DNA of 64,000 nt from assembly GCA_009774175.1 (NCBI GenBank), contig VSNG01000012.1:27410-91409 (forward strand), written 5' to 3'. The notes below the pieces were generated by a model. That model did not search any database. It was given only the letters and a program-made list of their open reading frames with translations, and was not told the origin of the DNA. This document shows positions 26,347-35,833 of this stretch, in pieces. The stretch's first letter is position 1; every line of letters begins with the position of its first letter. The DNA is from Lachnospiraceae bacterium (GTDB taxonomy: Bacteria; Bacillota; Clostridia; Lachnospirales; Lachnospiraceae). The translations under genes and the position numbers were made by a program.

Positions 26347-28038
26347 CTAAAACTCTTCCAGCTCCTTCAAGAACTCCCGAAATTCCTCTTTCGCCTTCTC
26401 GATTGTGCCGGTCTCATAGGAATCGAGAGCCTGCTCAAACTTATGGAGCTCCTGAGAAATACGGTAACGCTTATCCCCAAGGCTCTCCTCATAAATGCGC
26501 TCTCCCATCAGCAGGAGATATTTGTTTTCCTCCCTGTCTCTGGGATGAATCTTTAAATAGGACAGAGTCTCAAACCGTTCTTTAATCTCCTCCGGCGTCA
26601 TATCCGCATTTTTCCCGCCAAAAACCTGCTTCTCCTTCTTCCCTGTGGATACCACCTTCACCTCCACCTCCAGAATGGAATTGATATCGTAAGTATAAGT
26701 CACATCCACCGACTCTTCCCCGGCCTGCGCGGCGGGCACGTCAATGTTCAGCTCTCCAAGAGAGAGGTTGTTTTTCGCAAAACGGCTCTCCCCCTGTAAC
26801 ACATTGACCCGAATTTTTGTCTGATTATCGCGCACCGTATAGAGCCTTTCCGTCCGGCTGGCCGGTATGATCGTATTTCGTTCAATAATAGGACAGAATA
26901 CGCCGTTCTCATAAATGCCCCGTTCCCACTCCCTGACCACCTCCGTGCCAAGCGTAAAGGGACAGACGTCCGTGAGAATCACCTCTTTGATGGCCGCGTT
27001 TCTCTCCTTCATGGCGCCCTGTATGGCCGCGCCCAAGGCCACCGCCTCATCGGGATTGATATTGGTATCCGGAATGGCCCGGAAAAGCTTGCTGGCAAAA
27101 CGCCGGATCACTGGACTCTTAGTGGCGCCGCCTACCAACACCACCTTGTCGATGTCAGAAAGCCGGATATGGGCGTCGGAAAGGCTGCGCCGCACAGGCT
27201 GTCTGATTTTGTCAAGCAGTTCCTCGCAGGCATGCTCGTAAGCAGGAAGCTCCACAGAAAAGGAGTATACCTCCTCCCCGATCTTACAGTCCATAACCGA
27301 AGTCTTCCCCTCCGAGAAGCCGATCTTACACTTATCCGCCTGTTTGTGAATATGGCGCAGGGTCTTTGCATCCAGCGTCAGCCTGTCAAACTGCGGATAC
27401 TTCTCAAAGAACATATCCTCCAACACCGCCGTGAAATCCTCGCCGCCAAGAAAATTGTCTCCCGCCACGGCGCGCACCTCAAGAATCTGGTCGATCCGCT
27501 CCAATATGGACACATCAAAGGTGCCGCCTCCCAAGTCAAACACCAGAAAACGCATATGTCCCTGACTCTGATACAGGCCGTAAGCAATGGCCGCCGCTGT
27601 TGGTTCGCTGATAATCCTCTCCACCTTAAGTCCTGCCAGCTCTCCCGCTCTTCTGGTGGCGCGCCGCCTCTCGTCGTTAAAATATGCGGGCACACTAATC
27701 ACCGCTTCCGTCACCGGTTCGCCAAGAAAGCTCTCCGCATCCTCCTTGAGAGCGCGTAGTACAAAGGACGAGAGCTCTTCCGCCGTAAAGGATTTATGCA
27801 GAAGATTAAATTTCCTGCCGCTCCCCATATCCCGCTTGAAGACAGCGGCGGCGCTTCCCGGATAGAGGAGCCCTCTCTCCACCGCCAGGTCTCCCACATA
27901 GATCTGCTCCTCCTCATCCATGCTCACCACCGAAGGCGTCAGCCTCTTTCCGAGACGGTTCGGTATGATCTGCGGCCCTTCCTGTGTGAAACAGGCCGCC
28001 AGACTATTTGTCGTTCCCAAGTCAATTCCGATAATCAT
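26347..28038 (-). CDS. hscC: Hsp70 family chaperone (HscC type)
   Basis: 563 aa, shorter than DnaK because the C-terminal lid is reduced. ATPase motifs: IGIDLGTTNSLAA, VISVPAYFNDERRRATRRA, ISEPTAAAIAYGL, FDLGGGTFDVSIL and VLVGGATKSPVIRR. The substrate-binding part follows (DVCPFTLGTEVV to FAKNNLSLGELNIDVP). The short length and absence of grpE/dnaJ partners match HscC rather than DnaK. Downstream of the J-like/TPR gene with a 26-bp gap, suggesting a dedicated co-chaperone pair. Confidence 0.88.
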   Translation of the reverse strand: MIIGIDLGTTNSLAACFTQEGPQIIPNRLGKRLTPSVVSMDEEEQIYVGDLAVERGLLYPGSAAAVFKRDMGSGRKFNLLHKSFTAEELSSFVLRALKEDAESFLGEPVTEAVISVPAYFNDERRRATRRAGELAGLKVERIISEPTAAAIAYGLYQSQGHMRFLVFDLGGGTFDVSILERIDQILEVRAVAGDNFLGGEDFTAVLEDMFFEKYPQFDRLTLDAKTLRHIHKQADKCKIGFSEGKTSVMDCKIGEEVYSFSVELPAYEHACEELLDKIRQPVRRSLSDAHIRLSDIDKVVLVGGATKSPVIRRFASKLFRAIPDTNINPDEAVALGAAIQGAMKERNAAIKEVILTDVCPFTLGTEVVREWERGIYENGVFCPIIERNTIIPASRTERLYTVRDNQTKIRVNVLQGESRFAKNNLSLGELNIDVPAAQAGEESVDVTYTYDINSILEVEVKVVSTGKKEKQVFGGKNADMTPEEIKERFETLSYLKIHPRDREENKYLLLMGERIYEESLGDKRYRISQELHKFEQALDSYETGTIEKAKEEFREFLKELEEF

Positions 28039-28063
28039 TGTTGATCAGATCCCTTCGCTCTTT

Positions 28064-31000
28064 CTATTTTTTCGGTTCTTTGTGAAACAGCCGCGCTACA
28101 AAATTCCGCTGCTGCCCTTCCTCTTTGGTCCGCGTGCGGTCATCCGATTTTCGGTCAGAGCCGTTTCTACCGCGCATCTTCTCCAGTAAAAATTTCGCAT
28201 CCAACGCATCCTCATTCCTTCGGAATGCCTCTTCCAACAATTCCGCCGCCTTATCAAACTCTCCCTCACTGTAATAAAAGAACCCAAGGTGGAGGGAGGC
28301 CTCAAAACATTTCCGGTATCTGCAGCCTCCGCAGGGATTGATCTGCTCCATCTTCTCAAAATACTGTTTCGCCTTCTCCTTATTGCCCAAAGCCAGCTCA
28401 ATCCAGCCCATCCAGCCCATCCGAATCGGCGCATAATTAGGATGGGACATATAATCTTCCGGCGTTGTGCCTTCCTCCGCCAGAATTTTCAACGCCATTC
28501 CCGCATATTTTGACGCTTCTTCCCGCCTGCCCGTCATATAAAAACTCCTTCCGGCACGCCAGTAATCCTGAAATCTTTTCATGCCGTCGGTCTGCAGCGC
28601 AGCCGCATCCAGATACTTTTCTGCGGATCCGGCATAATCATTCATTTCCGCGAGAATATCCGCCCATTTCTGGTGAAAGTGCCCCAGCTCCTCCTTGTCC
28701 ACGCTTTTTTTCAAAAGCGCCCTCTTACCTTTCTCCATGGTGGCCAGCGCCTCTTTCACCCGGTCCATCTTCAGCAGGACAAAGGCAACGTGCCTGTAAT
28801 ACTCTGTCGTATCCCCTGTCTGTGCGTGCCACTCTTCCCCGGCGGAAAGGGCCTCCTCAAAACGGCCCGTCTCCTTATAGCAGTCAACAAGAATACCCCA
28901 CAGCTCCTCGTCATTCGGAAAGACAGCAAGACCGGCGCGGCAGCTTTCAATGGCCTTTCCATAGTCCCCTGCCCTTTTCATACATTCCGCCATACCCCAG
29001 TATCCCTTCGCGGAAGCATCCTTCTTTTCCATCTCCTCCACAGCCTGCCTGAAAGCCTGATATGCCTTCACAAACTGTCTGTCGTCTTTATAGATATAGC
29101 CGATATTTTGCAGAATAATATACCTGTCTCCCCTGTCCACGCCTTCCAGCACTTCCCTGTAATCCGCAAGGGATTTTTCATGCTCCATTCCATCGCTGTA
29201 TAAATATGCTCTGTCCCAAAGACGGTATGCTTTGTTTTCCGTTATCTCCAACTGCTTGTTGATGTAGTGGAGGGCCGCATCGTAATCTGCTTTTTTCCAT
29301 GTCTTTTTGAATCGGTTCAGGTATCCGCGGTACAGCCTGTGGTTGGTATCCCGGTAATATTCATCCTTCTCCACCGCCTTTTCATAATAGCAGATCGCTT
29401 TCGCCCAATTTTTAGCCTCCTCGTGGCAGACACCAATGCCGAAGTAAAATTCCGCATGATCGTAATTCTCCTCCACCAGCTCATACTCCTTCAACGCTGC
29501 GGTATAATTCTGCATATCCCGCAGGAGGTTTCCCAACACCAGATGATAATAGGGCTCCTTCGGATCCAGCTTCAGGGCTTCACGAACCAGAGCGACAGCA
29601 TCCAGAAGTTTGTCGTCATCCTCAAACACCAACGCCTTCTCAAAAATAAGCTCGGCCCGGTCCAGAGTATCGTCCGGGCGCGCATCATCATCCTGTCTGG
29701 GCTGTCCGCCTTCCCCTTCCGTTGCATAGAGCAGTGCATCCAGAAGCTCCATTACTTCCTGCCGTTCCTCTTCACTTTCCGCCAGCATCCGCCGGATCTT
29801 CGCCTCCTGAAAACACAGCTTTTGGGAAAACTCCACCTTGTTTTCCCGGGCTTTCTCTATGACACCCATCGCGTCCTTATACTGGCTGTAATTATAAAAA
29901 ATCATGGCCGCAAAGAGATAGGGCTTGTCGTAGCCCGGATAAATCTCTATGGCGCGGTAGTAATCATCCACCACCTGCTGTCCTCTCTTTAAGCGATAGC
30001 AGGCCTCCTGCCTGACCAGATAGGCAGGATAATAATTTTCATCCGCCGCAAGAATCTCGTCGCACTCCTCAACAGCTCTCTCGTACTCCATGAAAGAAAG
30101 ATACTTGTCCGCCAGATAATATTTATAGTCCAGGCGGCTTCTCTCATCTTTCTCCATCTCAATGGCCGTCCGTGTCTCCCGCTCACCTTCCTCACGGTTC
30201 TCCAGACAGAAATAGCAGCTGCCCAGCATGCGGTGAACCTGCGCCATCTTGGAAGTTCTTTCCTCCTCGTCCGCAATCTCCTCCAGGCATTTCTGATATT
30301 CCCCAAAGACAGGAATCGCCTCCTCGTACCGCTCCAGCCGGTATAGCGTCCAGGTTTTCAGATTAAGCGCATCCTCTCCTTTCTTTGACAGCTTCGGATC
30401 TTTTTCCAGAAGCGCCATAACCTCATCAAACCGCTCCATATTGTAAAGGCTGCGGCCCAGAAAAAGTGAAATATCCTCCTTTTCGATATCCTCGAATCCC
30501 TCTCCTTTTTCATAGGCTTCCTGTACCATGGGAACAAGCTCCGTGTTAATCTCGTCGAGATCCGCACGAAGCTCCTCGTCCTGGCTGTACACCTTGAGCA
30601 GCTCATTTACATATTTTCTGGCCTGAAACCACTTCTTCTGCCGCATCAGATAACCGAGTGCGAAATACCTTGCCATATAATATGCCGGCTCTTTCTCAAG
30701 CACTGCCTCCCACAGGGCGAAACCTCTCTCCTCATCCCCCGCATCGCTGAAAATTTTGCCGGTCCAAATCTGCACATAGCTGTCCTCCGAATAGCGTGAC
30801 AGCAGGCTCTCCGCCAGTTCGCTTCCCTTTTCGCTCTCCCCCAGCCTGATATACAGCCGCAGTCTCTCCACTTCTTCATAAGGATGGTAGAGCCCGTGCC
30901 TTGTAATATCCGCAAGAGTCTGCTCCACACCCTCTGTCACGCCTTCCTCCAGCTTATTTCTGATCTCAAAAAATTCTATGATATAATGATCAATCTCTTC

Positions 31001-31555
31001 GTCGTCTTCCGGCCCGTAGTCCTCCTTTGCTTCAAAGAGGCTGTAATCAAGAAAATCATCCGTATTCACATGATATTCGATATGCCGCAGAAAATTCACA
31101 TGGAACTCTTCCCTGAGCGCATCAAAATCATCCAGAACATGAAACACCCGGTCCATCTGCTGCCAGACCGCCCGCGGTAAAAAGGAATGCCCGGAAAGAA
31201 AGGCGAGAAGGCGGCTTCTTGCATCCAGAAACGTATCAAAAGCGACGCAGACCGGCTCCTCAAAAAGTTCCTTCCACACTTCCGCATCGTTTCGCAGGAA
31301 AATATCGCGGTAGGTTTCCCGCACGCGCTTCATCCAGATCTCCACCTCATCCTGAGGCTCCTGCTCCTGTTCCTTGTCTCCACGCTCTGAGGCAAACCGC
31401 AAAGCCGCCTCGTAAGCCTCCCGCAGGCGCTTAAAGCCTTCCGGATCATCCTCAGGATTCGTCTCCTTCAGCAGAGACAGGTATGTCTGCCTGATTTTGT
31501 CTTCTTCCTTCGTCTCTGCAATCCCCAATATCTGAAACGCCAGTTTTTTATCCAT
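28064..31555 (-). CDS. J-like domain and TPR-repeat protein
   Basis: 1163 aa. The N-terminal ~60 residues look like a J domain (LAFQILGIAETKEEDKIRQ, GFKRLREAYEAALRF) but the HPD signature is replaced (LLKETNPEDDPEGF). The rest is a long array of tetratricopeptide-like helical pairs, for example YYHLVLGNLLRDMQNYTAAL and AKNWAKAICYYEKAVEKD, running to about residue 1120. A CGGCRYRKC cluster lies near residue 1070. The tail is charged. It is encoded directly upstream of the HscC-type Hsp70 and probably recruits clients or partners to it. Without HPD it may dock to Hsp70 without stimulating ATPase; this is inference. Confidence 0.83.
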   Translation of the reverse strand: MDKKLAFQILGIAETKEEDKIRQTYLSLLKETNPEDDPEGFKRLREAYEAALRFASERGDKEQEQEPQDEVEIWMKRVRETYRDIFLRNDAEVWKELFEEPVCVAFDTFLDARSRLLAFLSGHSFLPRAVWQQMDRVFHVLDDFDALREEFHVNFLRHIEYHVNTDDFLDYSLFEAKEDYGPEDDEEIDHYIIEFFEIRNKLEEGVTEGVEQTLADITRHGLYHPYEEVERLRLYIRLGESEKGSELAESLLSRYSEDSYVQIWTGKIFSDAGDEERGFALWEAVLEKEPAYYMARYFALGYLMRQKKWFQARKYVNELLKVYSQDEELRADLDEINTELVPMVQEAYEKGEGFEDIEKEDISLFLGRSLYNMERFDEVMALLEKDPKLSKKGEDALNLKTWTLYRLERYEEAIPVFGEYQKCLEEIADEEERTSKMAQVHRMLGSCYFCLENREEGERETRTAIEMEKDERSRLDYKYYLADKYLSFMEYERAVEECDEILAADENYYPAYLVRQEACYRLKRGQQVVDDYYRAIEIYPGYDKPYLFAAMIFYNYSQYKDAMGVIEKARENKVEFSQKLCFQEAKIRRMLAESEEERQEVMELLDALLYATEGEGGQPRQDDDARPDDTLDRAELIFEKALVFEDDDKLLDAVALVREALKLDPKEPYYHLVLGNLLRDMQNYTAALKEYELVEENYDHAEFYFGIGVCHEEAKNWAKAICYYEKAVEKDEYYRDTNHRLYRGYLNRFKKTWKKADYDAALHYINKQLEITENKAYRLWDRAYLYSDGMEHEKSLADYREVLEGVDRGDRYIILQNIGYIYKDDRQFVKAYQAFRQAVEEMEKKDASAKGYWGMAECMKRAGDYGKAIESCRAGLAVFPNDEELWGILVDCYKETGRFEEALSAGEEWHAQTGDTTEYYRHVAFVLLKMDRVKEALATMEKGKRALLKKSVDKEELGHFHQKWADILAEMNDYAGSAEKYLDAAALQTDGMKRFQDYWRAGRSFYMTGRREEASKYAGMALKILAEEGTTPEDYMSHPNYAPIRMGWMGWIELALGNKEKAKQYFEKMEQINPCGGCRYRKCFEASLHLGFFYYSEGEFDKAAELLEEAFRRNEDALDAKFLLEKMRGRNGSDRKSDDRTRTKEEGQQRNFVARLFHKEPKK

Positions 31556-31611
31556 ACCCCTGCCTCTCTCCGATACGCTTCCGTCTTTTCCGGCTTCTCC
31601 CCACTGCTTTT

Positions 31612-31650
31612 TTGAAAAAGGCCTCCTTCACACAATCCGAAGGAGGCCTT
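31612..31650 (-). terminator. glgP terminator
   Basis: A 12-bp stem (31639-31650 with 31618-31629, GAAGGAGGCCTT) read on the minus strand, followed by a T-rich tract (plus-strand A-run 31615-31619 and A/T beyond). It separates glgP from the J-like/TPR gene. Confidence 0.8.
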
Positions 31651-31673
31651 CTTTTCAATTCACATCTTTCATC

Positions 31674-34190
31674 TTACGACTTTACGGTTTTTCTTATCAC
31701 AGGCGCTGTAATCACAGGATCTTTGGGCAGCACAACCTTATCCAGCTTCCAGATCTCATCCACATACTCCTGAATAGTTCTGTCGGAAGTAAACTTGCCG
31801 GAGCAGGCCACGTTTAAGATAGCGCTCCTTGCCCATCCCTTCTCGTCTCTGTAAGCTGCCTCCACCTTTTTCTGGGCTTCCGCATAAGACTTGAAGTCTT
31901 TCAGGATAAAGTAAGTATCCGCCTTGGCCGTATCCTGCGTATTCAACAGAGAGTTGTACAGGGAACGGAACATATCCGGATCGCCGGGTGCATAGGTCCC
32001 GTTAATCAGCTGCATCAGCACCTTTCTCACATCGGGATCGTTATTAAAGATCTCTGTGGGATGATAGCCGCCGTAATTCTCATAACGAATGACTTCATCG
32101 GAAGACAAACCAAAGATAAACGCGTTCTCCTCACCCACTTCCTCCACGATCTCCACATTGGCGCCGTCCATCGTACCGATGGTCAGCGCGCCGTTTAACA
32201 TGAATTTCATGTTACCCGTGCCGGACGCTTCCTTGCTGGCCGTAGAAATCTGCTCGGACACATCCGCCGCCGCAAAAATGATCTCCGCGTTGGATACACG
32301 GTAGTTCTCGATAAATACAACTTTGATCTTTCCCTTGATGGCAGGATCGTTGTTTACCACGTCCGCCACGGAATTGATCAGCTTAATGGTGAGCTTCGCA
32401 TTCTTGTAGCCTGCTGCCGCTTTCGCGCCGAAAATGAACGTTCTGGGATAGAACTCCATATCCGGATGTTCCTTTAATTCGTTGTAAAGATACATTACAT
32501 GCAGTATGTTCAGAAGCTGCCTCTTGTATTCATGCAGACGTTTTACCTGCACGTCGAAGATCGAACGGGGATCTACCTCAATCCCGTTATGCTCCATAAT
32601 ATATTCCGCCAGACGCACCTTGTTCTGGTACTTGATATTCATAAACTCCTGCTGCGCCTTCTCGTCGTCGGCGTAAATTTTCAGTTTGTTGATCTTCGGC
32701 AGATCGGTAATCCAGTCGCTGCCCACATGAGCCGTCACCCAGTCGGCAAGCAACGGATTCGCATGAAGAAGGAAACGTCTCTGCGTAATGCCATTGGTCT
32801 TATTGTTAAACTTCTCGGGCATCATCTCGTAGAAATCCTTAAGCTCCTGATTCTTCAAAATCTCCGTATGTAACCTTGCCACGCCGTTTACGGAATAGCC
32901 TGCTGCGATCGCCAGATGCGCCATCTTAACCTGACCGTCGTAGATGATCGCCATCTTTCTTACCTTCTCATGATTGCCCGGATACATCTGCTCGATTCTG
33001 GCAATGAAACGACGGTTAATCTCCTCCACGATCTGGTATACTCTGGGAAGGAGTCTTGAGAACAGCTCGATCGGCCACTTCTCCAATGCTTCCGACATAA
33101 TGGTATGATTGGTGTACGCACAGGTTTTGGTCGTCACTTCCCACGCCTCGTCCCAAGTCAGATAATGCTCGTCCATCAAAATGCGCATCAGCTCCGCAAT
33201 CGCTACCGTCGGATGGGTATCGTTCAGCTGGAATGTCACCTTCTCGTGGAACTTCCTGATATCGTCGTGCTTTCTCATGTATTTGGCCACGGCTTCCTGT
33301 ACCGACGCCGAAATAAAGAAATACTGCTGTTTTAAACGAAGCTCCTTACCCGCGTAATGATTGTCGTTGGGGTAAAGCACTTCCACGATATTTCTCGCAA
33401 GGTTCTCCTGCTCCACCGCCTTCTGATAATCGCCCTTGTCAAAAGAGTCAAGCTGGAAGCAGTTCACCGGCTCCGCATCCCAGATACGAAGCGTATTGAC
33501 GATACCATTGCCATAGCCCACAACCGGCAGATCATAAGGGATCGCCGTCACGGCCTGATAGCCTTCCTGTTTGAAATTGCTCCTGCCGTTCTCATCCACA
33601 TAAACATTCACATAGCCGCCGAAACGTACTTCCTTGGTATACTCCGGACGACGCAATTCGAACGGATTGCCGTCCCTGAGCCAGTTATCCGGCACTTCTA
33701 CCTGATAGCCATCGCGAATCTCCTGCTTGAACATACCGTAGCGGTAACGGATACCACAGCCGTAAGCCGCGTAACCCAATGTCGCCAGCGAATCCAGAAA
33801 ACAGGCCGCCAGACGTCCGAGACCGCCGTTTCCGAGCGCCGCGTCAGGCTCCTGATCCTCTACCACGTTAATATCAATGCCAAGCTCCTCCAGCGCCTGC
33901 TCCACTGCCTTATAAGCCTGTAAGTTAATCATGTTGTTGCCAAGGGCACGTCCCATCAAAAACTCCATGGACAGATAGTAAACCATCTTGGGATCCTGTC
34001 TGTCATACTCCTTCTGACTCTTTAACCACTGATCCACAATGGCGTCCTTAATCGCATAGGACACTGCCTGAAAGATCTGCTGATCCGTCGCTTCCTCCAG
34101 CGTCTTCCTGTAAAGAGTCTTTACATTGTATAAAACGCTTCTTTTAAACAGCTCAGTATCAAAAGTTGTTGCCGGTGCTTTTTTTATCAT
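31674..34190 (-). CDS. glgP: Glycogen/starch phosphorylase
   Basis: 838 aa. The start was chosen at ATG 34190 with AAGGAGGG about 6 nt upstream. It releases glucose-1-phosphate from alpha-1,4-glucans with pyridoxal phosphate. Visible: EDQEPDAALGNGGLGRLAACFLDS near the N-terminus, the substrate region TNHTIMSEALEKWP, the nucleotide/allosteric-free core typical of bacterial enzymes, and the PLP-Lys motif KEASGTGNMKFMLNGALT. It is a single gene with its own terminator; no other glycogen genes are in the window. Confidence 0.95.
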   Translation of the reverse strand: MIKKAPATTFDTELFKRSVLYNVKTLYRKTLEEATDQQIFQAVSYAIKDAIVDQWLKSQKEYDRQDPKMVYYLSMEFLMGRALGNNMINLQAYKAVEQALEELGIDINVVEDQEPDAALGNGGLGRLAACFLDSLATLGYAAYGCGIRYRYGMFKQEIRDGYQVEVPDNWLRDGNPFELRRPEYTKEVRFGGYVNVYVDENGRSNFKQEGYQAVTAIPYDLPVVGYGNGIVNTLRIWDAEPVNCFQLDSFDKGDYQKAVEQENLARNIVEVLYPNDNHYAGKELRLKQQYFFISASVQEAVAKYMRKHDDIRKFHEKVTFQLNDTHPTVAIAELMRILMDEHYLTWDEAWEVTTKTCAYTNHTIMSEALEKWPIELFSRLLPRVYQIVEEINRRFIARIEQMYPGNHEKVRKMAIIYDGQVKMAHLAIAAGYSVNGVARLHTEILKNQELKDFYEMMPEKFNNKTNGITQRRFLLHANPLLADWVTAHVGSDWITDLPKINKLKIYADDEKAQQEFMNIKYQNKVRLAEYIMEHNGIEVDPRSIFDVQVKRLHEYKRQLLNILHVMYLYNELKEHPDMEFYPRTFIFGAKAAAGYKNAKLTIKLINSVADVVNNDPAIKGKIKVVFIENYRVSNAEIIFAAADVSEQISTASKEASGTGNMKFMLNGALTIGTMDGANVEIVEEVGEENAFIFGLSSDEVIRYENYGGYHPTEIFNNDPDVRKVLMQLINGTYAPGDPDMFRSLYNSLLNTQDTAKADTYFILKDFKSYAEAQKKVEAAYRDEKGWARSAILNVACSGKFTSDRTIQEYVDEIWKLDKVVLPKDPVITAPVIRKTVKS

Positions 34191-34337
34191 TTTGCCCTCC
34201 TTCTTGCTGTCTCTTACGTCAGACAATTCTTCTTACACTATTTTCTATTATATCCTCTATTTTGCCTTTTGACCATATAAAGATTGAAATTTAGCATTTT
34301 CCATCCCGGAATTTATTATACTCATACCTGCGGCAGG

Positions 34338-35798
34338 TCAATACCTGTAGAGTACACGGATCTTTCCACTCTTCATGTCCTTGCAATAACACACGCTCCC
34401 GCCGCGCTCGTAGCCGTCCCGCCACCCCTGACTGTACTCACTGCTGTAAGTTAAATCCGTCACGGTAAAAAAGAGTTTCCCTCCCAGATACTCTATGTCT
34501 GTGATCTGTTGCTTAAGATGTCCGTCCACATGCGTCTGAATGCTCAGCTTTTTGCTTTCCTTTTCCGACAGCAGCACATAACAGACGCCGGAAGTGTCCG
34601 GATAAAACAAAATCGCGTCCGCACCGTCTGCCGCCACATAACTGTGCGGCTGGTCAAACCAGGTCTGATCGGCGTCCCGCACCGCGATATCATCAACGGC
34701 TTTTCCCCGCAGAACGACCTGCTGCATGTCATCCTCAAACAAATGCGACCTCCCATCAAGCAGCCGACAAAACAGCGCACGGTTTTTCCCGTCGTCATAC
34801 AAGTAAAAATCCTCCGTGGCAGACGCATCCACGAGCCGTGTAAGACCACTGCCGTCCTTTTTCACCCGATAAATCATGCCGCCGGAATACATATATGCGT
34901 TACCGTTTGCGGAACCCACGGAAAAATAAAGATCGTCTCCCAATATTCGAAAACAGGAAATATACAGTGGATACTCCATTAAATCATCCGTCAGGCAATC
35001 CACATATTCCTGTTCCGTGACCGTCGCCAGCTCCCCGACCTTCCCCTGATAATCCACGCTATACAGCGTCACATCATAAGGCACGCGCATCCGGGAGCCG
35101 TTCTCCACAAGCCGGTAAAAAAACACTTCTTCCTCCGTAGCGCCCAGATATTCCGCCTCATGACACAGACCTTTTCCCGGTATCAGTACATGTTCCTCTC
35201 CATCCCATCCGTCAATCCATGTGATCCCATGTCCGTCGTATCCTGCGTACCCTCCTGTCCCGCAGATGACTTTGCAGCCTTTCACCGCAAGAACTCTGCT
35301 GGCGCTGTATTCTTTCACGCCGCTCCCGTCCAGCTCACAGGAATAGACGACCTCATGGGTAACTTGACGTCCGTCCTCACGCGTTTGTACATATTTTTGA
35401 GAATAGATCCTGCCGCCAACAATGAAAAAGTCACCATGCCCATAATCCGTCCCGACCTGCGTCACGCTCCCGTTTGGCTTCATACACATAATTTCTTTTG
35501 CCGTGCCGGGAACAGGCTCAAATTCCGCCCACAGTCCGCCTTCATCCGTGTCTTCATCAGAATACTGCCGGTAATAGATGTTACCTTCCCACCCGGCATA
35601 CACCCTGTTCTCCATAGCCGGAAGGGCTGACAAGTCCTCCGACACCGGACTGCATCTGTAGGGGAGCGTGTCCGCGTCCCCGTTGACTGCAAAAACCTCC
35701 TGTGCCCGGCAGCAGATCACACAGACCGTCAGAAACATGGCCGCCAGGATGCGGCCGGGAATCGCCCTGCCATGTTTCAATATCTTCTCAATTCCCAA
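34338..35798 (-). CDS. Secreted protein with propeller-like repeats
   Basis: 486 aa from TTG 35798, preceded by GAGG 7 nt away; the longer frame to 35882 overlaps ileS and has no site. A signal-like segment (RILAAMFLTVCVICCRAQEVFA) predicts export. The body has recurring strand patterns such as GNIYYRQYSD, DDLYFSVGSA, MIYRVKKDGSGLTRLV and GKLFFTVTDLTY, like beta-propeller (DUF5050-type) proteins. I do not recognise a catalytic motif. It starts 35 nt after the ileS stop, so it may be transcribed from the ileS promoter. Confidence 0.6.
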   Translation of the reverse strand: MGIEKILKHGRAIPGRILAAMFLTVCVICCRAQEVFAVNGDADTLPYRCSPVSEDLSALPAMENRVYAGWEGNIYYRQYSDEDTDEGGLWAEFEPVPGTAKEIMCMKPNGSVTQVGTDYGHGDFFIVGGRIYSQKYVQTREDGRQVTHEVVYSCELDGSGVKEYSASRVLAVKGCKVICGTGGYAGYDGHGITWIDGWDGEEHVLIPGKGLCHEAEYLGATEEEVFFYRLVENGSRMRVPYDVTLYSVDYQGKVGELATVTEQEYVDCLTDDLMEYPLYISCFRILGDDLYFSVGSANGNAYMYSGGMIYRVKKDGSGLTRLVDASATEDFYLYDDGKNRALFCRLLDGRSHLFEDDMQQVVLRGKAVDDIAVRDADQTWFDQPHSYVAADGADAILFYPDTSGVCYVLLSEKESKKLSIQTHVDGHLKQQITDIEYLGGKLFFTVTDLTYSSEYSQGWRDGYERGGSVCYCKDMKSGKIRVLYRY

Positions 35799-35833
35799 TA
35801 TTTCCTCATTTCTGCACTGCCTGCCGCAGACGA

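Noticed and set aside
28465..29052. Proline-rich plus-strand frame inside the TPR gene
   Set aside because: Antisense shadow of repetitive TPR codons; no signal for translation.
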